A stretch of DNA of 64,000 nucleotides from JBCCGL01 sp039029275 (GCA_039029275.1 JBCCGL010000004.1:248001-312000), one strand, 5' to 3'; positions 17,604 through 26,896 are shown, counted from the first letter of the stretch. Numbers and translations: made by a program. The notes: a model not told the origin generated them from the letters alone.

Positions 17604-17966
17604 ATGTTCAACATCGAATGCCATTGCGCAAATATCAAGTTGACAGCGTCAAGGCCGCCGCCTGATCTGACCGATTGCAATTGCTCTATTTGCCAGCGGC
17701 TGGGTGCCCTGTGGGCGTACTACGATATCGCGGACGTTGAGATTTCGGTCGGTGACACGCGAAAAGACACATACGCTTGGGCGGAAAAAACGATTACGTA
17801 TCATCGCTGCGGTGATTGCGGTTGTACGACTCATTACACAACAATCGAAGAAAATGGAAATGAGCTTGTTGCGATCAACTGCAGAATGGCGGCGCCATCT
17901 GATATTTCAAAAATTCCCGTTCGCGAATTTGATGGACTGACAACGTGGAAATATTTGGATGATTAA
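17604..17966 (+). CDS. GFA (CENP-V/GFA) family zinc protein
   Basis: A 120-residue protein with the zinc-binding cysteines of the glutathione-dependent formaldehyde-activating (GFA) fold: ECHC at 6-8, CNCSIC at 25-30 and a third CGDCGC cluster. Length and motif order match the family. Many members are annotated from Gfa, but binding of an S-hydroxymethylglutathione-like adduct is not proven for most. It lies downstream of the ureohydrolase gene and is convergent with the DAO-type flavoprotein gene. Confidence 0.85.
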   Translation: MFNIECHCANIKLTASRPPPDLTDCNCSICQRLGALWAYYDIADVEISVGDTRKDTYAWAEKTITYHRCGDCGCTTHYTTIEENGNELVAINCRMAAPSDISKIPVREFDGLTTWKYLDD

Positions 17967-18035
17967 AATGTGTATCGATCAGATGCACTTGAACGCTGGT
18001 GGAATAAGAACCCGACATACAAAAGTGTTTTCGAT

Positions 18036-19199
18036 CTAGATAATCCCTCTTTCCGGTAATGGCGCATCATCAAGCAAACGCTGCCAACCCAATCGATTCA
18101 GATCAATTGTCTCGTATCGGCCGTTCAGAATAAGCTCTGCCAAAGCCCGCCCGCACCCGGGCGCGTGCATGAGTCCGTGCCCGGAGAAACCTGCCAGCAT
18201 ATAAAAGTTGCCTAATCCGTCGGCGCCGGGGCCGATAATCGCGTTACCGTCAAAATCGTTTTGGTCGTATAACCCGGGCAGCGTCGCCTTGCATTTAGTT
18301 TGTTCAAACTGAGGAAAACGGTGCGCCAGCGCAGGCCAAACGACGTTCTCAAAATAATCATGGTCAGGTTCGAAGTTAAAACCGCGCGGTTCATCAAGCG
18401 TGGGCACCCCTCCGGAGTAGCCGTTCCCCTCGGGACGAAATGCCAATCGTTCGGGATCTTTTAAATACGGCAGCGGTTCGATCGCTTCCTGGCATTCAAA
18501 ATAATGCTCGTATCGTCGCATAGGTGTTATCGGGGCTGAGAATCCCAACAATTCACAAATATTCCCGGCCCAGGCTCCAGCCGCATTTATATAATGTTCT
18601 GAATCAACAGTCACGCCAGAACGACACTTAAGAGACGTGACTTGAGCACCGTTGCGCTTCATCCCGACCACTTCTTCAGAAAGAAATTCAACGCCCAGCG
18701 ATTGCGCTTTTTTTCGAAAGCCCATGAGAAGCGAATACGGGTCGAGCCAACCATCGTCTGGCGAAAGAACGGCTGCGCCGATATCATCGACATACATCGA
18801 AGGGTAACGATATTTGATCTCCTCAGGTTCCAGCCAAATTACGTTGCAACCGAGCCTCTGCTGCGTCTCGTAATTCTCTTTGAGCACATTGATGCCACCC
18901 GGTGGCACAATGAAGATATAGCCCTCCTTTTTGAACCCGATTTGTGCAGGACTGTCACCCACCGCCATGATTTCAGGAAATTCTTCAAAGAACGGTATCG
19001 AGTAGTTGGACAGTTCGATATTCACTGGCAGCGAGAATAAACGACGCACTCCACCCGAGGCGCGAGGCGTAGAGGCAAGCTCATAGGCGGGATCACGTTC
19101 TATAACCGTAACGCTCAGGCCTGGCGACAAGGATTTCAGAAAGTAAGCCGCAGATGCGCCCATCGCGCCGCCACCAATAATGGCAACATCAGTTTTCAT
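18036..19199 (-). CDS. FAD-dependent oxidoreductase (DAO / sarcosine oxidase-like)
   Basis: A 387-residue flavoprotein of the D-amino-acid-oxidase superfamily. The FAD-binding GxGxxG appears as IIGGGAMGAS (8-17), there is an acidic residue at the end of the second strand (VIERDP), and the C-terminal segment GFSGHGLMHAPG is typical of sarcosine/dimethylglycine oxidase-type enzymes. It should oxidise a secondary or tertiary amine or amino acid with release of an imine or formaldehyde. In this window it fits the theme of N-methyl compound breakdown. ATG 19199 is used. Convergent with the GFA gene. Confidence 0.88.
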   Translation of the reverse strand: MKTDVAIIGGGAMGASAAYFLKSLSPGLSVTVIERDPAYELASTPRASGGVRRLFSLPVNIELSNYSIPFFEEFPEIMAVGDSPAQIGFKKEGYIFIVPPGGINVLKENYETQQRLGCNVIWLEPEEIKYRYPSMYVDDIGAAVLSPDDGWLDPYSLLMGFRKKAQSLGVEFLSEEVVGMKRNGAQVTSLKCRSGVTVDSEHYINAAGAWAGNICELLGFSAPITPMRRYEHYFECQEAIEPLPYLKDPERLAFRPEGNGYSGGVPTLDEPRGFNFEPDHDYFENVVWPALAHRFPQFEQTKCKATLPGLYDQNDFDGNAIIGPGADGLGNFYMLAGFSGHGLMHAPGCGRALAELILNGRYETIDLNRLGWQRLLDDAPLPERGII

Positions 19200-19294
19200 A
19201 ATTGTTTATTCTCATGTGCGATCAGGCGACAATCGTGAGCCGAAACGATTTACTTTCGAAGCTGCGATTATACGTTAACGGTGATACACACCAC

Positions 19295-19438
19295 ATGACG
19301 AAAGCAAACCGGGCATTATGCGAAAGAGTGGAACATGCGACTTCGTGGCAACTTCTCGCCACAGTCTTCATAACTGAAACACTCGTTCTGATTGTTTTTG
19401 CAACACCAGCGATTATCGTATCGCAGGAGCAGCGTTAA
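19295..19438 (+). CDS. Possible small membrane peptide
   Basis: A 47-codon frame (extendable upstream to 19202) with a C-terminal hydrophobic stretch (LLATVFITETLVLIVFATPAIIV) that could be one membrane helix. It ends 28 bp before the next membrane protein gene on the same strand. No strong ribosome binding site and no family recognised; it may be non-coding. Confidence 0.25.
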   Translation: MTKANRALCERVEHATSWQLLATVFITETLVLIVFATPAIIVSQEQR

Positions 19439-19466
19439 CTGGATTTCGACTGACTTCTGAAAAATT

Positions 19467-19865
19467 ATGAATTCAACGCTAACAAAATATGCATTCCTAT
19501 CGGGCACCGCTTACTTCGTATGCATGGCTATTGCGCACTTTTTCGGCATCAAGCTGCCAATTCTTTTTGTCTACTACGATGTACCCTTCTTTGCCTATCA
19601 GAACAAAATCATCTCATTCGCCGTTTGCGCCTATATAGGACTTTTTTACGCTGCGTCCCGGCATCGCGAAGTCGCAGTGATCGCCATCGCGGTTTTGGGG
19701 ATAACGGTTCTGGGTTTATGCGCTGTGAATGTTTCATCTGATCTGGCGTCCGTTTTGAGCGCAGAACAATCCACGCTTCCGTACTGGCTGCAAACCGGCG
19801 CTATCGCTTTTTATCTTGCAGTGTTGGTTGTTCTCCATGTTAGAGATGGAAAACATCCGAATTGA
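19467..19865 (+). CDS. Hypothetical four-helix membrane protein
   Basis: A 132-residue protein with about four hydrophobic segments (roughly 8-26, 35-58, 68-88, 107-125), joined by short loops. No catalytic motif and no named family is recognised. Codon use is consistent with coding. It sits alone between the divergent DAO flavoprotein gene and the BKACE gene. The ATG at 19467 is the first start; the upstream signal is weak. Confidence 0.6.
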   Translation: MNSTLTKYAFLSGTAYFVCMAIAHFFGIKLPILFVYYDVPFFAYQNKIISFAVCAYIGLFYAASRHREVAVIAIAVLGITVLGLCAVNVSSDLASVLSAEQSTLPYWLQTGAIAFYLAVLVVLHVRDGKHPN

Positions 19866-19983
19866 TTTGCGCCTGATCCGCATTCGATTTTAATCTGGCA
19901 TTGTTTGCCACGGCCTTGGCTGTGCAATCTGTTAACGCCTTGCCCACTGTTGTACCATCGCTCCACTACTCGAGAGCGATTTG

Positions 19984-20859
19984 ATGTCTAACGAAGTCAT
20001 TCTGACCTGCGCGGTCACCGGCGGTCATAACAATCATGGCAAGCACCCCGATTTCCCGATTACGCCTGAGCAAATCGCGAACGATTGCATCGACGCGGCA
20101 AACGCGGGCGCGGCAATCGCGCATATTCACGTGCGCGATCCCGAGACTGGTGTACGCTCGGGTGATCCCGCGCTGTTCCGCGAAGTGGTCGAGCGCATTC
20201 GCGATTCTGGCAGCGATGTACTGATTAATCTGACCAGCAGCGAGGGCGCACGTTTTAATCCCGGCGAAGTGGACGCGCATATCGGCGGAGCGGGGACAAC
20301 CCTCGTGCAACCGCTTGAGCGCCTGCGTCACATTGAAGAACTGCGCCCGGACATCTGCACTTTGGATGTCGGTACGTTTAACTTTGGCGAGACAATTTTT
20401 GTCAACACGCCCGCGCACCTGCGCATCATGGCCGAACGCATCCTGCAGATCGGCGTGAAACCCGAGATCGAAGTGTTCGAGCCCGGCCATATCATGTTCG
20501 CACGCAGACTGATCGACGAGGGCCTGATCGACGGTGAACCAATGTTTCAGCTCTGCCTTGGCATACCGCACGCGTCACCCGCGACGGCAGAAATTTTAAC
20601 TGTGATGAAAAACCTCTTGCCTCAGAATGCAAACTGGAGTGCGTTTGGCATTTCGCGCCACGAGTTTAAGATAGTTGCGCAGGCAGCCGCGCAAGGTGGC
20701 AATTGCCGTGTCGGCCTGGAAGATAACCTTTACCTGAATAAAGGCGAGTTTGCGAGCAATGTTCAGTTGGTCGAACGCGCCGTGCGAATCATTCGCGAGC
20801 TTGGTCGTGAGCCTGCAACCCCGGCACAGGCCGCGGCACGTTTAGGCATTAAGCGTTAG
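19984..20859 (+). CDS. Beta-keto acid cleavage enzyme (BKACE, DUF849)
   Basis: A TIM-barrel enzyme of 291 residues. The zinc-binding HIHVRD motif, the N-terminal TCAVTGGH segment and the later EVFEPGH are typical of BKACE. These enzymes condense a beta-keto acid with acetyl-CoA and cleave it to acetoacetate and a CoA thioester; known substrates include 3-keto-5-aminohexanoate and dehydrocarnitine. The last is attractive here given the number of trimethylammonium-related genes, but specificity cannot be read by eye. ATG 19984 follows GAGAG by a suitable distance. Confidence 0.9.
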   Translation: MSNEVILTCAVTGGHNNHGKHPDFPITPEQIANDCIDAANAGAAIAHIHVRDPETGVRSGDPALFREVVERIRDSGSDVLINLTSSEGARFNPGEVDAHIGGAGTTLVQPLERLRHIEELRPDICTLDVGTFNFGETIFVNTPAHLRIMAERILQIGVKPEIEVFEPGHIMFARRLIDEGLIDGEPMFQLCLGIPHASPATAEILTVMKNLLPQNANWSAFGISRHEFKIVAQAAAQGGNCRVGLEDNLYLNKGEFASNVQLVERAVRIIRELGREPATPAQAAARLGIKR

Positions 20860-21038
20860 CTTCACGTTTAAATTATCTACGCTTTGAGTTTCGTGGCAGC
20901 TTCTTCTTACCGCAATACAGCATACCGATGTGGTTATGCGTCGCGCTTTCGCGGGCTCCCGACCCATCGTAATTTCCGTTTGCTGAGTTAAAATTCCCTT
21001 ACAAACGTATTTATCCAACCCGTTAGTTTTTAGCTTCA

Positions 21039-22493
21039 ATGACACACACGCTTCGCCCCGTTTTTGATCCTGCCGACGACCTTACCGACGCACTCGATAT
21101 CGATCTGAATAAAGTCATCGCACCGCTATGGGCGCAGCGCGAAGTTTCGCCGATCAGTCGGCCTTCGTTTGCGCGCGACGCAGAAAAATTAATCGATCAA
21201 AGCACGCCCTCCCACGGTGGCGAATCGCTTGATGATTTGGTTGCGCAACTCAGTCACGCGTTCAACGAATACCCGCGTCGCAATACGCACCCCGGCTTTT
21301 TTGGCTGGATCGCACCTTCGGGCGTGCCGACTGATCCGCTCGCCCACGCGATGCTTACCGCAATTAACGGCAACATAGGCGGCTACATCATGTCGCCGAT
21401 TGGCCATTTGATCGAGCGCGCAGTGGTGGGATGGATGGCTGAGTTGTGCAGTTTTCCCGAGGCCTGCGAAGGCGTCATCCTGAGCGGCGGCTCGCTCGCC
21501 AATTTGACCGCAATGGCGAGCGCACTGGCGCATAAATTCGGCCCGGATTTTCGCAACAAAGGTTTGCACGCTTTTTGCGATCCGGCACCGCCGGTTGTGC
21601 TTTGCTCGAACGCCGCGCATTTTTCAATTCGACGCGCAGCCGCCACCCTGGGCATCGGCATCGATCAGTGCGTCGCCGTGGAAACCGACGACCAATTTCG
21701 CATGCGACCGGATGACCTTGAACGCGCGCTCAGCGAGCACCCGAATGTAGCGTGCGTGATCGCAACCGCAGGCACGACCAATACCGGAGCGATTGATCCG
21801 CTAAACGATATCGCCGATGTGTGTGAAAGACACGGAATTTGGCTGCACATCGATGCCGCTTACGGTGGTGGCGGCATGATGTCGGATCAGTTAAAGCCGC
21901 GCTTCGCGGGAATCGAGCGCGCGGATTCGATTACGATGGACTTGCATAAATGGTTTTTCCAGTCGCTCGACGGCAGCGTGCTGCTGTACAAAGATGCGCG
22001 CGCGCCGCGCAGTTTGTTTTACGAGACCTCCGACTACTTGCATACCGCAGTTGAACCGAAGCCGGAGGAATACATGTTCTTCCACATTAACCCTGAATTG
22101 TCGCGCCGCTTTCGAGCGCTGCCTTTTTACATCGCGCTGCGCCACTATGGCATGGACAGACTCGGGCGCAATGCGCTCCACAATGTACGCTGCGCGGAAT
22201 ACATGGCGGCGCAGATTGAGCAGCACGATAAACTGGAGCTGGTGTCTGCACCGCAGTTGTCGATCCTGACGTACCGATTTGTAGTCCCCGGATTAAGTGA
22301 CGATGAAATCGATTCGCTTAACAGCGCAATCCGCGATCAAATACAAATCGACGGCGACTACATGATGTCGCCAACGCAGGTTAATGGGCGACCCGTGTTA
22401 CGCGTGAGCATTGTTAATCACGCGACCCGCGCGGAGCATATCGACGGCCTGCTTGAAGGCGTGCTGCGAATTGGGAAAAATTTAACCGAATAA
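21039..22493 (+). CDS. Pyridoxal phosphate-dependent (group II) decarboxylase
   Basis: A 484-residue fold-type I PLP enzyme of the aromatic-amino-acid/glutamate decarboxylase group. The lysine expected to bind PLP is in MDLHKWFFQ, preceded by HIDAAYGGGG, and the N-terminal HPGFFGW region matches the group. It should decarboxylate an amino acid (aromatic, glutamate or 2,4-diaminobutyrate type); the substrate is not clear. It stands about 180 bp after the BKACE gene and is convergent with betC. No regulatory signal was seen in 20860-21038. Confidence 0.88.
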   Translation: MTHTLRPVFDPADDLTDALDIDLNKVIAPLWAQREVSPISRPSFARDAEKLIDQSTPSHGGESLDDLVAQLSHAFNEYPRRNTHPGFFGWIAPSGVPTDPLAHAMLTAINGNIGGYIMSPIGHLIERAVVGWMAELCSFPEACEGVILSGGSLANLTAMASALAHKFGPDFRNKGLHAFCDPAPPVVLCSNAAHFSIRRAAATLGIGIDQCVAVETDDQFRMRPDDLERALSEHPNVACVIATAGTTNTGAIDPLNDIADVCERHGIWLHIDAAYGGGGMMSDQLKPRFAGIERADSITMDLHKWFFQSLDGSVLLYKDARAPRSLFYETSDYLHTAVEPKPEEYMFFHINPELSRRFRALPFYIALRHYGMDRLGRNALHNVRCAEYMAAQIEQHDKLELVSAPQLSILTYRFVVPGLSDDEIDSLNSAIRDQIQIDGDYMMSPTQVNGRPVLRVSIVNHATRAEHIDGLLEGVLRIGKNLTE

Positions 22494-22544
22494 GCTTTAA
22501 GCGTTTCGAATTTTTTGTCCAGTGGCAAAGTGTGGCGCTAATCG

Positions 22545-24080
22545 CTAATCATCCGTCGGCAATGTGTACCCCTTAGCCGCAACACGCACTCGACGATCCG
22601 CGATTTCGGCACCACCCGATGTGCCCCGCACGTACAAATCACCGTAATCTGGCTGCGGCTGGTAGTCCCAGCTTTCCTGCCTTCCGAGTTTCAACGCTTC
22701 TCCCACCACCGCGCGCTGGCGTTGACTGGCTCGAATCGAGTGATCCAACGCAGGCAGATCCCAACGACTTTTCACCTCTTCCGAAAAGCTATCGAGAACA
22801 TCGACAAACTGTTTATCCACCGCGAGGTTTGTCAGTTCGTCGGGATCGCGTTGCAGATCGAATAGCAGCGGCGGGTCATTTTCTGCGTGGATGTATTTAT
22901 ACCGACCCCGACGCAGCATCACCATCGGCTGATGCGCGGCTTCTGCAGCGTATTCGGCCATCGCTTGATCAGGCCAACACTCGGATTCGCCTTGCAGAAC
23001 ATTCAGCAGACTATGCCCATGCAGCGCTGAGGCAACGTCAGCGGATGCAACGCCAGCCAGATCAAGTAACGTCGGCATTAAATCCAGCAGCGAAACATTG
23101 CCGGCAAATCGGCTTCCACTCTGCTGACCGGGAAGACGCGCCACAAAAGGAATACGCACGGACCATTCGAAAAATGAATCCTTCGCCCAAAGCCCGCGTT
23201 CACCGAGCATTTCGCCATGATCCGCCAGAACAAATACCGCGGTGTTATCAGACATCCCTGCGACTTCCAACGCATTCATCACTTGCGCGACCTTATCGTC
23301 GAAATAACTGATTGCACCGAAGTACGCATGGCGCGCATCGCGACGTTGCTCGTCGGTGACATCGCTTTTGTCGAGACCAATGAGTTGCCGGCAACGCAGG
23401 CTGTGCGGATCAAGTTGCGCGTCGGGCAACCGTCCGACTGTAGGTGCAGGAACGGCATCACTTGCATAGCGTTCCCAATATTCCGGCGTAATCAAAAAAG
23501 GGTGATGCGGATGCGAGAGCGACACCACCAGACAAAACGGCTGTTCAGGCTCGCGCGCGTACTCATAAATCTTTCGCACTGTCTGAAACGCAACGTCCTC
23601 GTCAAAGGCCAGTTGCATATTCCATGCGCACACGCCGCCGCGCTCGATGGTGATACGAATTGGCTCGAAGTTTTGCTGCCTGCTCTCCCAGTTCGGCAAC
23701 CACGAAAAACCCGAGGGGTAGATTTCCGTGGTCAGGCGCTCTTCAAAACCGTGCAACTGATCGGCGCCAATAAAGTGCATTTTTCCGCTGAGACAAGTGC
23801 GGTATCCCGCGCGTCGCAGATAGTGCGCGAACGTCGGCACAGTGCTTGGCAATTCCGCTGCGTTGTCGTACGCGCCGATAGCAAACGGAAGCTGCCCCGT
23901 CATCATCGAAAATCGTGACGGCGCGCATAGAGGGTAGTTGCAATACGCGTTATCGAAAACGACGCTCGTTTCGGCCAGCGAATCAATAAAAGGCGTTTGC
24001 CCGAATCCTCCGTATAAGCGCATTGCGGGGGCCGCGAGCTGGTCGGCCTGAAAAATGACAATATGCGGCAAGGACGGCAT
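22545..24080 (-). CDS. betC: Choline-sulfatase
   Basis: A type I sulfatase of about 511 residues. The formylglycine motif is CAPSR, Cys52 counted from ATG 24080, and YDNAAELPSTVPTFAHYLRR, CLSGKMHFIGADQLHGFEER and the C-terminal extension match choline-sulfatase (TIGR03417-like) closely. It should hydrolyse choline-O-sulfate to choline and sulfate in the cytosol, feeding glycine betaine synthesis or catabolism. I prefer the start at 24080, just before the first conserved strand; the longer frame from 24146 adds a basic, low-conservation tail. The adjacent upstream LysR gene on the same strand is the usual partner. Confidence 0.88.
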   Translation of the reverse strand: MPSLPHIVIFQADQLAAPAMRLYGGFGQTPFIDSLAETSVVFDNAYCNYPLCAPSRFSMMTGQLPFAIGAYDNAAELPSTVPTFAHYLRRAGYRTCLSGKMHFIGADQLHGFEERLTTEIYPSGFSWLPNWESRQQNFEPIRITIERGGVCAWNMQLAFDEDVAFQTVRKIYEYAREPEQPFCLVVSLSHPHHPFLITPEYWERYASDAVPAPTVGRLPDAQLDPHSLRCRQLIGLDKSDVTDEQRRDARHAYFGAISYFDDKVAQVMNALEVAGMSDNTAVFVLADHGEMLGERGLWAKDSFFEWSVRIPFVARLPGQQSGSRFAGNVSLLDLMPTLLDLAGVASADVASALHGHSLLNVLQGESECWPDQAMAEYAAEAAHQPMVMLRRGRYKYIHAENDPPLLFDLQRDPDELTNLAVDKQFVDVLDSFSEEVKSRWDLPALDHSIRASQRQRAVVGEALKLGRQESWDYQPQPDYGDLYVRGTSGGAEIADRRVRVAAKGYTLPTDD

Positions 24081-24191
24081 GCGGACAAACCTGCGGCGAC
24101 GATTTATGCGCGTAAAACTAGTCCAGCTGCCAAACTGACGCAACAATTATCACTCTGCCGTGATAGTCGATCGAACAATCGTTTGCGCGCA

Positions 24192-25085
24192 TTAGTCTGA
24201 AAGTTCCACACCGGTTTGCGCCTCTAAATACTCACACAACGCTTCAACACCCGGGTCGACACGACGGTCGCGCGGCTTGACTAACCAATAACCCTCCGCC
24301 ATTTCCAGTTCAACCTCTGACAAACGCACCAGCTCGCCGCGCAAAAACTTGCCTGTCAGCAGGGGCACCGAGGCCAGGAGAATCCCGGCTCCCGCCCCGA
24401 CAGCTTCAAGCGCGGTCGCGAGACTGTCGAAGCGAACGTTTGGGTCGATATGGCGTCCGCGTCCCTCCTGCGCGCACCACTCAGCCCACCCACTGCGTAA
24501 TCCCGTAAGTGCAAAGATCTGCGCATCGCTCCAGTGATCGCTGCGCAGGGATTTTTGCAGCCCGGCGCTGCACACCGGCGACAGAACTTCCTTGAACAAC
24601 AGGGATCCGTCACCCCAATCGCGATCACCGAGACCGAAACGTATCTCCAGATCCGCTTTGATCGATTCGTAGTCTGCGTTGCGGTGAATAGAAAAAATAT
24701 GCGGATGAATATGCGGGAACATTTCGCGAATCATGCCGATTCGGGGCGCCAGCCACAGCCCGTTGTACGACGCGGGCGCTGCGATAGTCACTTGCCGAAC
24801 ATTTTTGGATGCAAACAGATCACCCGTACCGCGGTTCAGTATATCGATCGCCTGACGAACATGCGGCAGATACGCATCCCCCTGCAGGGTCAACTCGACG
24901 CTGCGCGGCAGCCGATTGAACAGTGCCACGCCCAGCCAGGCTTCGAGTTTGCGAATCTGCTGGCTGACCGCCGCCTGCGTGAGATTAAGTTCCTGCGCCG
25001 CAGCCGAAAATTTCTCGTGGCGTGCGGCGGCTTCAAATGTTCGCAACCAATCGAGTGGTGGCAAGTGGTGGCTCGATCTATCCAT
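24192..25085 (-). CDS. LysR-family regulator next to betC
   Basis: A 297-residue LTTR with an N-terminal winged helix (LDWLRTFEAAARHEKFSAAA, LTQAAVSQQIRKLE) and a GcvA-like effector domain. It resembles the choline-sulfate utilisation regulators found beside betC (TIGR03418-like). It lies 111 bp upstream of betC on the same strand and is divergent from the TmpA-like gene, so it could control both units. The 93-bp divergent region contains a long inverted repeat (see 25101-25136). Confidence 0.85.
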   Translation of the reverse strand: MDRSSHHLPPLDWLRTFEAAARHEKFSAAAQELNLTQAAVSQQIRKLEAWLGVALFNRLPRSVELTLQGDAYLPHVRQAIDILNRGTGDLFASKNVRQVTIAAPASYNGLWLAPRIGMIREMFPHIHPHIFSIHRNADYESIKADLEIRFGLGDRDWGDGSLLFKEVLSPVCSAGLQKSLRSDHWSDAQIFALTGLRSGWAEWCAQEGRGRHIDPNVRFDSLATALEAVGAGAGILLASVPLLTGKFLRGELVRLSEVELEMAEGYWLVKPRDRRVDPGVEALCEYLEAQTGVELSD

Positions 25086-25100
25086 AACGAAATCGACATC

Positions 25101-25136
25101 TTAGTGCAAAATAGTATTGCTTTAATTTAACACTAA
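25101..25136. promoter_or_regulatory. Inverted repeat in the LysR/tmpA divergent promoter
   Basis: TTAGTG (25101-25106) and CACTAA (25131-25136) are perfect inverted arms around 24 nt, and inside lies GCAA-N7-TTGC (25107-25121). Such interrupted dyads, in the gap between an LTTR gene and its divergent target, are typical LysR operator positions. Confidence 0.45.
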
Positions 25137-25178
25137 AATCGGACTAAATACCCACCACTGAATGCATCGAGCCACGAA

Positions 25179-26333
25179 ATGAATCCTCTTTCGCAAGCTG
25201 AAATTCTGGATAGCGGACTCGCTGTCGCACTGCACTGGAACAACGGTAACACCGCCCGCTTTCACGCCATCTGGCTTCGCGACAACGCGCTCGACGCCCA
25301 GACCCGCAGCCCGCAAAACGGTCAACGCCTGATCTCGATACTGGATGTATCCGCGCAAACGATGATCGAATCGGCCTTGATCAGCGATGCGGGCAATCTG
25401 GAAATTGTATTTTCACCGGATCACCACCAATGCGAATTCGCGCCGGACTGGCTCGTGCAACGCGTGTACGACGAGACAACGGCGCGCCCGCTGGCGTGGA
25501 CCAACAACAGAATTGAACGCTGGGATGAGGCGCTGAATGGCGGCGTGCCAACCGCTGATTTTACGCAGTGCCGCGACGATGCAGCCGCACTCAGGCAGTG
25601 GTTGCACTCCGTTGAGCGTTACGGATTCGCGAAGATGACAGGGATTCCAACCGAGAGCGGCAAACTGTGTGAGGTTGCTGAGCTGTTCGGCTACGTCCGC
25701 GAAACCAACTACGGGCGTTTTTTCGAAGTCCGCAACGAAGTCAATCCGGTCAATCTCGCCTACACCGGCCTGGGCTTGCAGGCGCACTCGGACAACCCCT
25801 ACCGCGATCCGGTGCCGACCTTACAACTGCTTAACTGCATCGAGAATTCCGCCGACGGCGGTGAATCCATTGTTGTCGACAGCTTTAAAGCTGTGGAAAT
25901 TCTGGCCGGCGAATCGCAGGAATACTTACACGTACTTTCGCACTATTGCGCGCGATTCGAATACGCGGGGTCAAGCGACGTTTGCCTGCAATCCAAACGC
26001 CCGATGATCGAATTAAACGCAGACGATGAACTCATCGCCGTGCGATTTAACAATCGCTCGATTGCATCAATCGTCGATGTACCGTTTGAACAGATGCAAA
26101 CCTACTACGCTGCGTATCGTCGCTTTGCCGAAATCATTACTGATCCGAGTCTTGAAGTGACGTTCAAATTGCAACCGGGCGAGCTGTTTATTGTCGACAA
26201 TACGCGTGTGCTGCATTCGCGAACGGCGTTTTCCGGTGCCGGCACGCGATGGTTGCAAGGGTGCTACGCAGATAAGGATGGCTTGCTTTCGACACTGCGC
26301 ACGCTGGAGAACAAAGCGGAGGCTGCAGCATGA
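25179..26333 (+). CDS. TmpA-like / gamma-butyrobetaine hydroxylase family dioxygenase
   Basis: A 384-residue Fe(II)/2-oxoglutarate dioxygenase of the TauD/TfdA-BBOX type. The iron triad is His203-x-Asp205 and His346, with a downstream arginine for 2-oxoglutarate. The N-terminal domain has the WLRDN signature but lacks the cysteines of the zinc site seen in classical BBOX. The stop overlaps the start of the HD-domain gene by four bases. That pairing is the hallmark of TmpA/TmpB, where TmpA hydroxylates 2-trimethylaminoethylphosphonate, an enzyme formerly misannotated as gamma-butyrobetaine hydroxylase. Direct carnitine synthesis is the alternative. Confidence 0.8.
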   Translation: MNPLSQAEILDSGLAVALHWNNGNTARFHAIWLRDNALDAQTRSPQNGQRLISILDVSAQTMIESALISDAGNLEIVFSPDHHQCEFAPDWLVQRVYDETTARPLAWTNNRIERWDEALNGGVPTADFTQCRDDAAALRQWLHSVERYGFAKMTGIPTESGKLCEVAELFGYVRETNYGRFFEVRNEVNPVNLAYTGLGLQAHSDNPYRDPVPTLQLLNCIENSADGGESIVVDSFKAVEILAGESQEYLHVLSHYCARFEYAGSSDVCLQSKRPMIELNADDELIAVRFNNRSIASIVDVPFEQMQTYYAAYRRFAEIITDPSLEVTFKLQPGELFIVDNTRVLHSRTAFSGAGTRWLQGCYADKDGLLSTLRTLENKAEAAA

Positions 26334-26896
26334 GCGATTACGAATTGAGCAAAGACAATGTGGTCGAGTTTATCGGTGATATTTTTCTGCGACGCGGCGC
26401 CGAATCGTACATCGGCGAAGCCGTGACCATGTCGGAGCACATGTTGCAATCGGCCAAGCTTGCAGAAGACGAAGGTGCAGACAGCGAACTCATCGCCGCC
26501 GCCCTGCTGCACGACATCGGACACTACACCAGCGAGTTTGGCGCCGACGCACACGAAGATGGAATCGACAACCATCACGAAGCGGCAGGCGCCGCCATAT
26601 TGGCGCGCTTTTTCCCGCAAGTGATTGTCGACTGCGTTCGCTACCACGTTGCGGCAAAGCGCTATCTCTGCGCCGTCGAACCGGACTATTTCGACGCATT
26701 GTCAGACGCGTCGGTCCTAAGCCTGCAATTACAGGGCGGCCCTATGAGCGACGACGAAGTTGCCGAATTCGAAAGCTACACGAACCTCGACGCCATTATT
26801 CGCGTTCGGCGCTGGGACGAGCAAGCCAAAGTGCCGGGATTAGTCACGCCCGATTTTGAAAGCTACAAACCCATACTGGAAAGCTCACTTCGTTAG
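26330..26896 (+). CDS. TmpB/PhnZ-like HD-domain mixed-valent diiron oxygenase
   Basis: A 188-residue HD-domain protein. Metal ligands expected for the PhnZ/TmpB family are all visible: His37, His61-Asp62, His83, His106 and a C-terminal Asp163. The substrate-gating segment with Tyr27 and Glu30 (SYIGEAVTMSEH) also fits. In this family the enzyme uses O2 to cleave the C-P bond of a 1-hydroxyphosphonate; TmpB yields glycine betaine and phosphate from the TmpA product. The ATGA overlap with the upstream gene means coordinated translation. PhnZ specificity (2-aminoethylphosphonate) cannot be excluded. Confidence 0.82.
   Translation: MSDYELSKDNVVEFIGDIFLRRGAESYIGEAVTMSEHMLQSAKLAEDEGADSELIAAALLHDIGHYTSEFGADAHEDGIDNHHEAAGAAILARFFPQVIVDCVRYHVAAKRYLCAVEPDYFDALSDASVLSLQLQGGPMSDDEVAEFESYTNLDAIIRVRRWDEQAKVPGLVTPDFESYKPILESSLR

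Noticed and set aside
25179..26333. Gamma-butyrobetaine hydroxylase for carnitine synthesis
   Set aside because: The overlapping HD-oxygenase gene and the lack of N-terminal zinc cysteines favour TmpA; kept as an alternative only.
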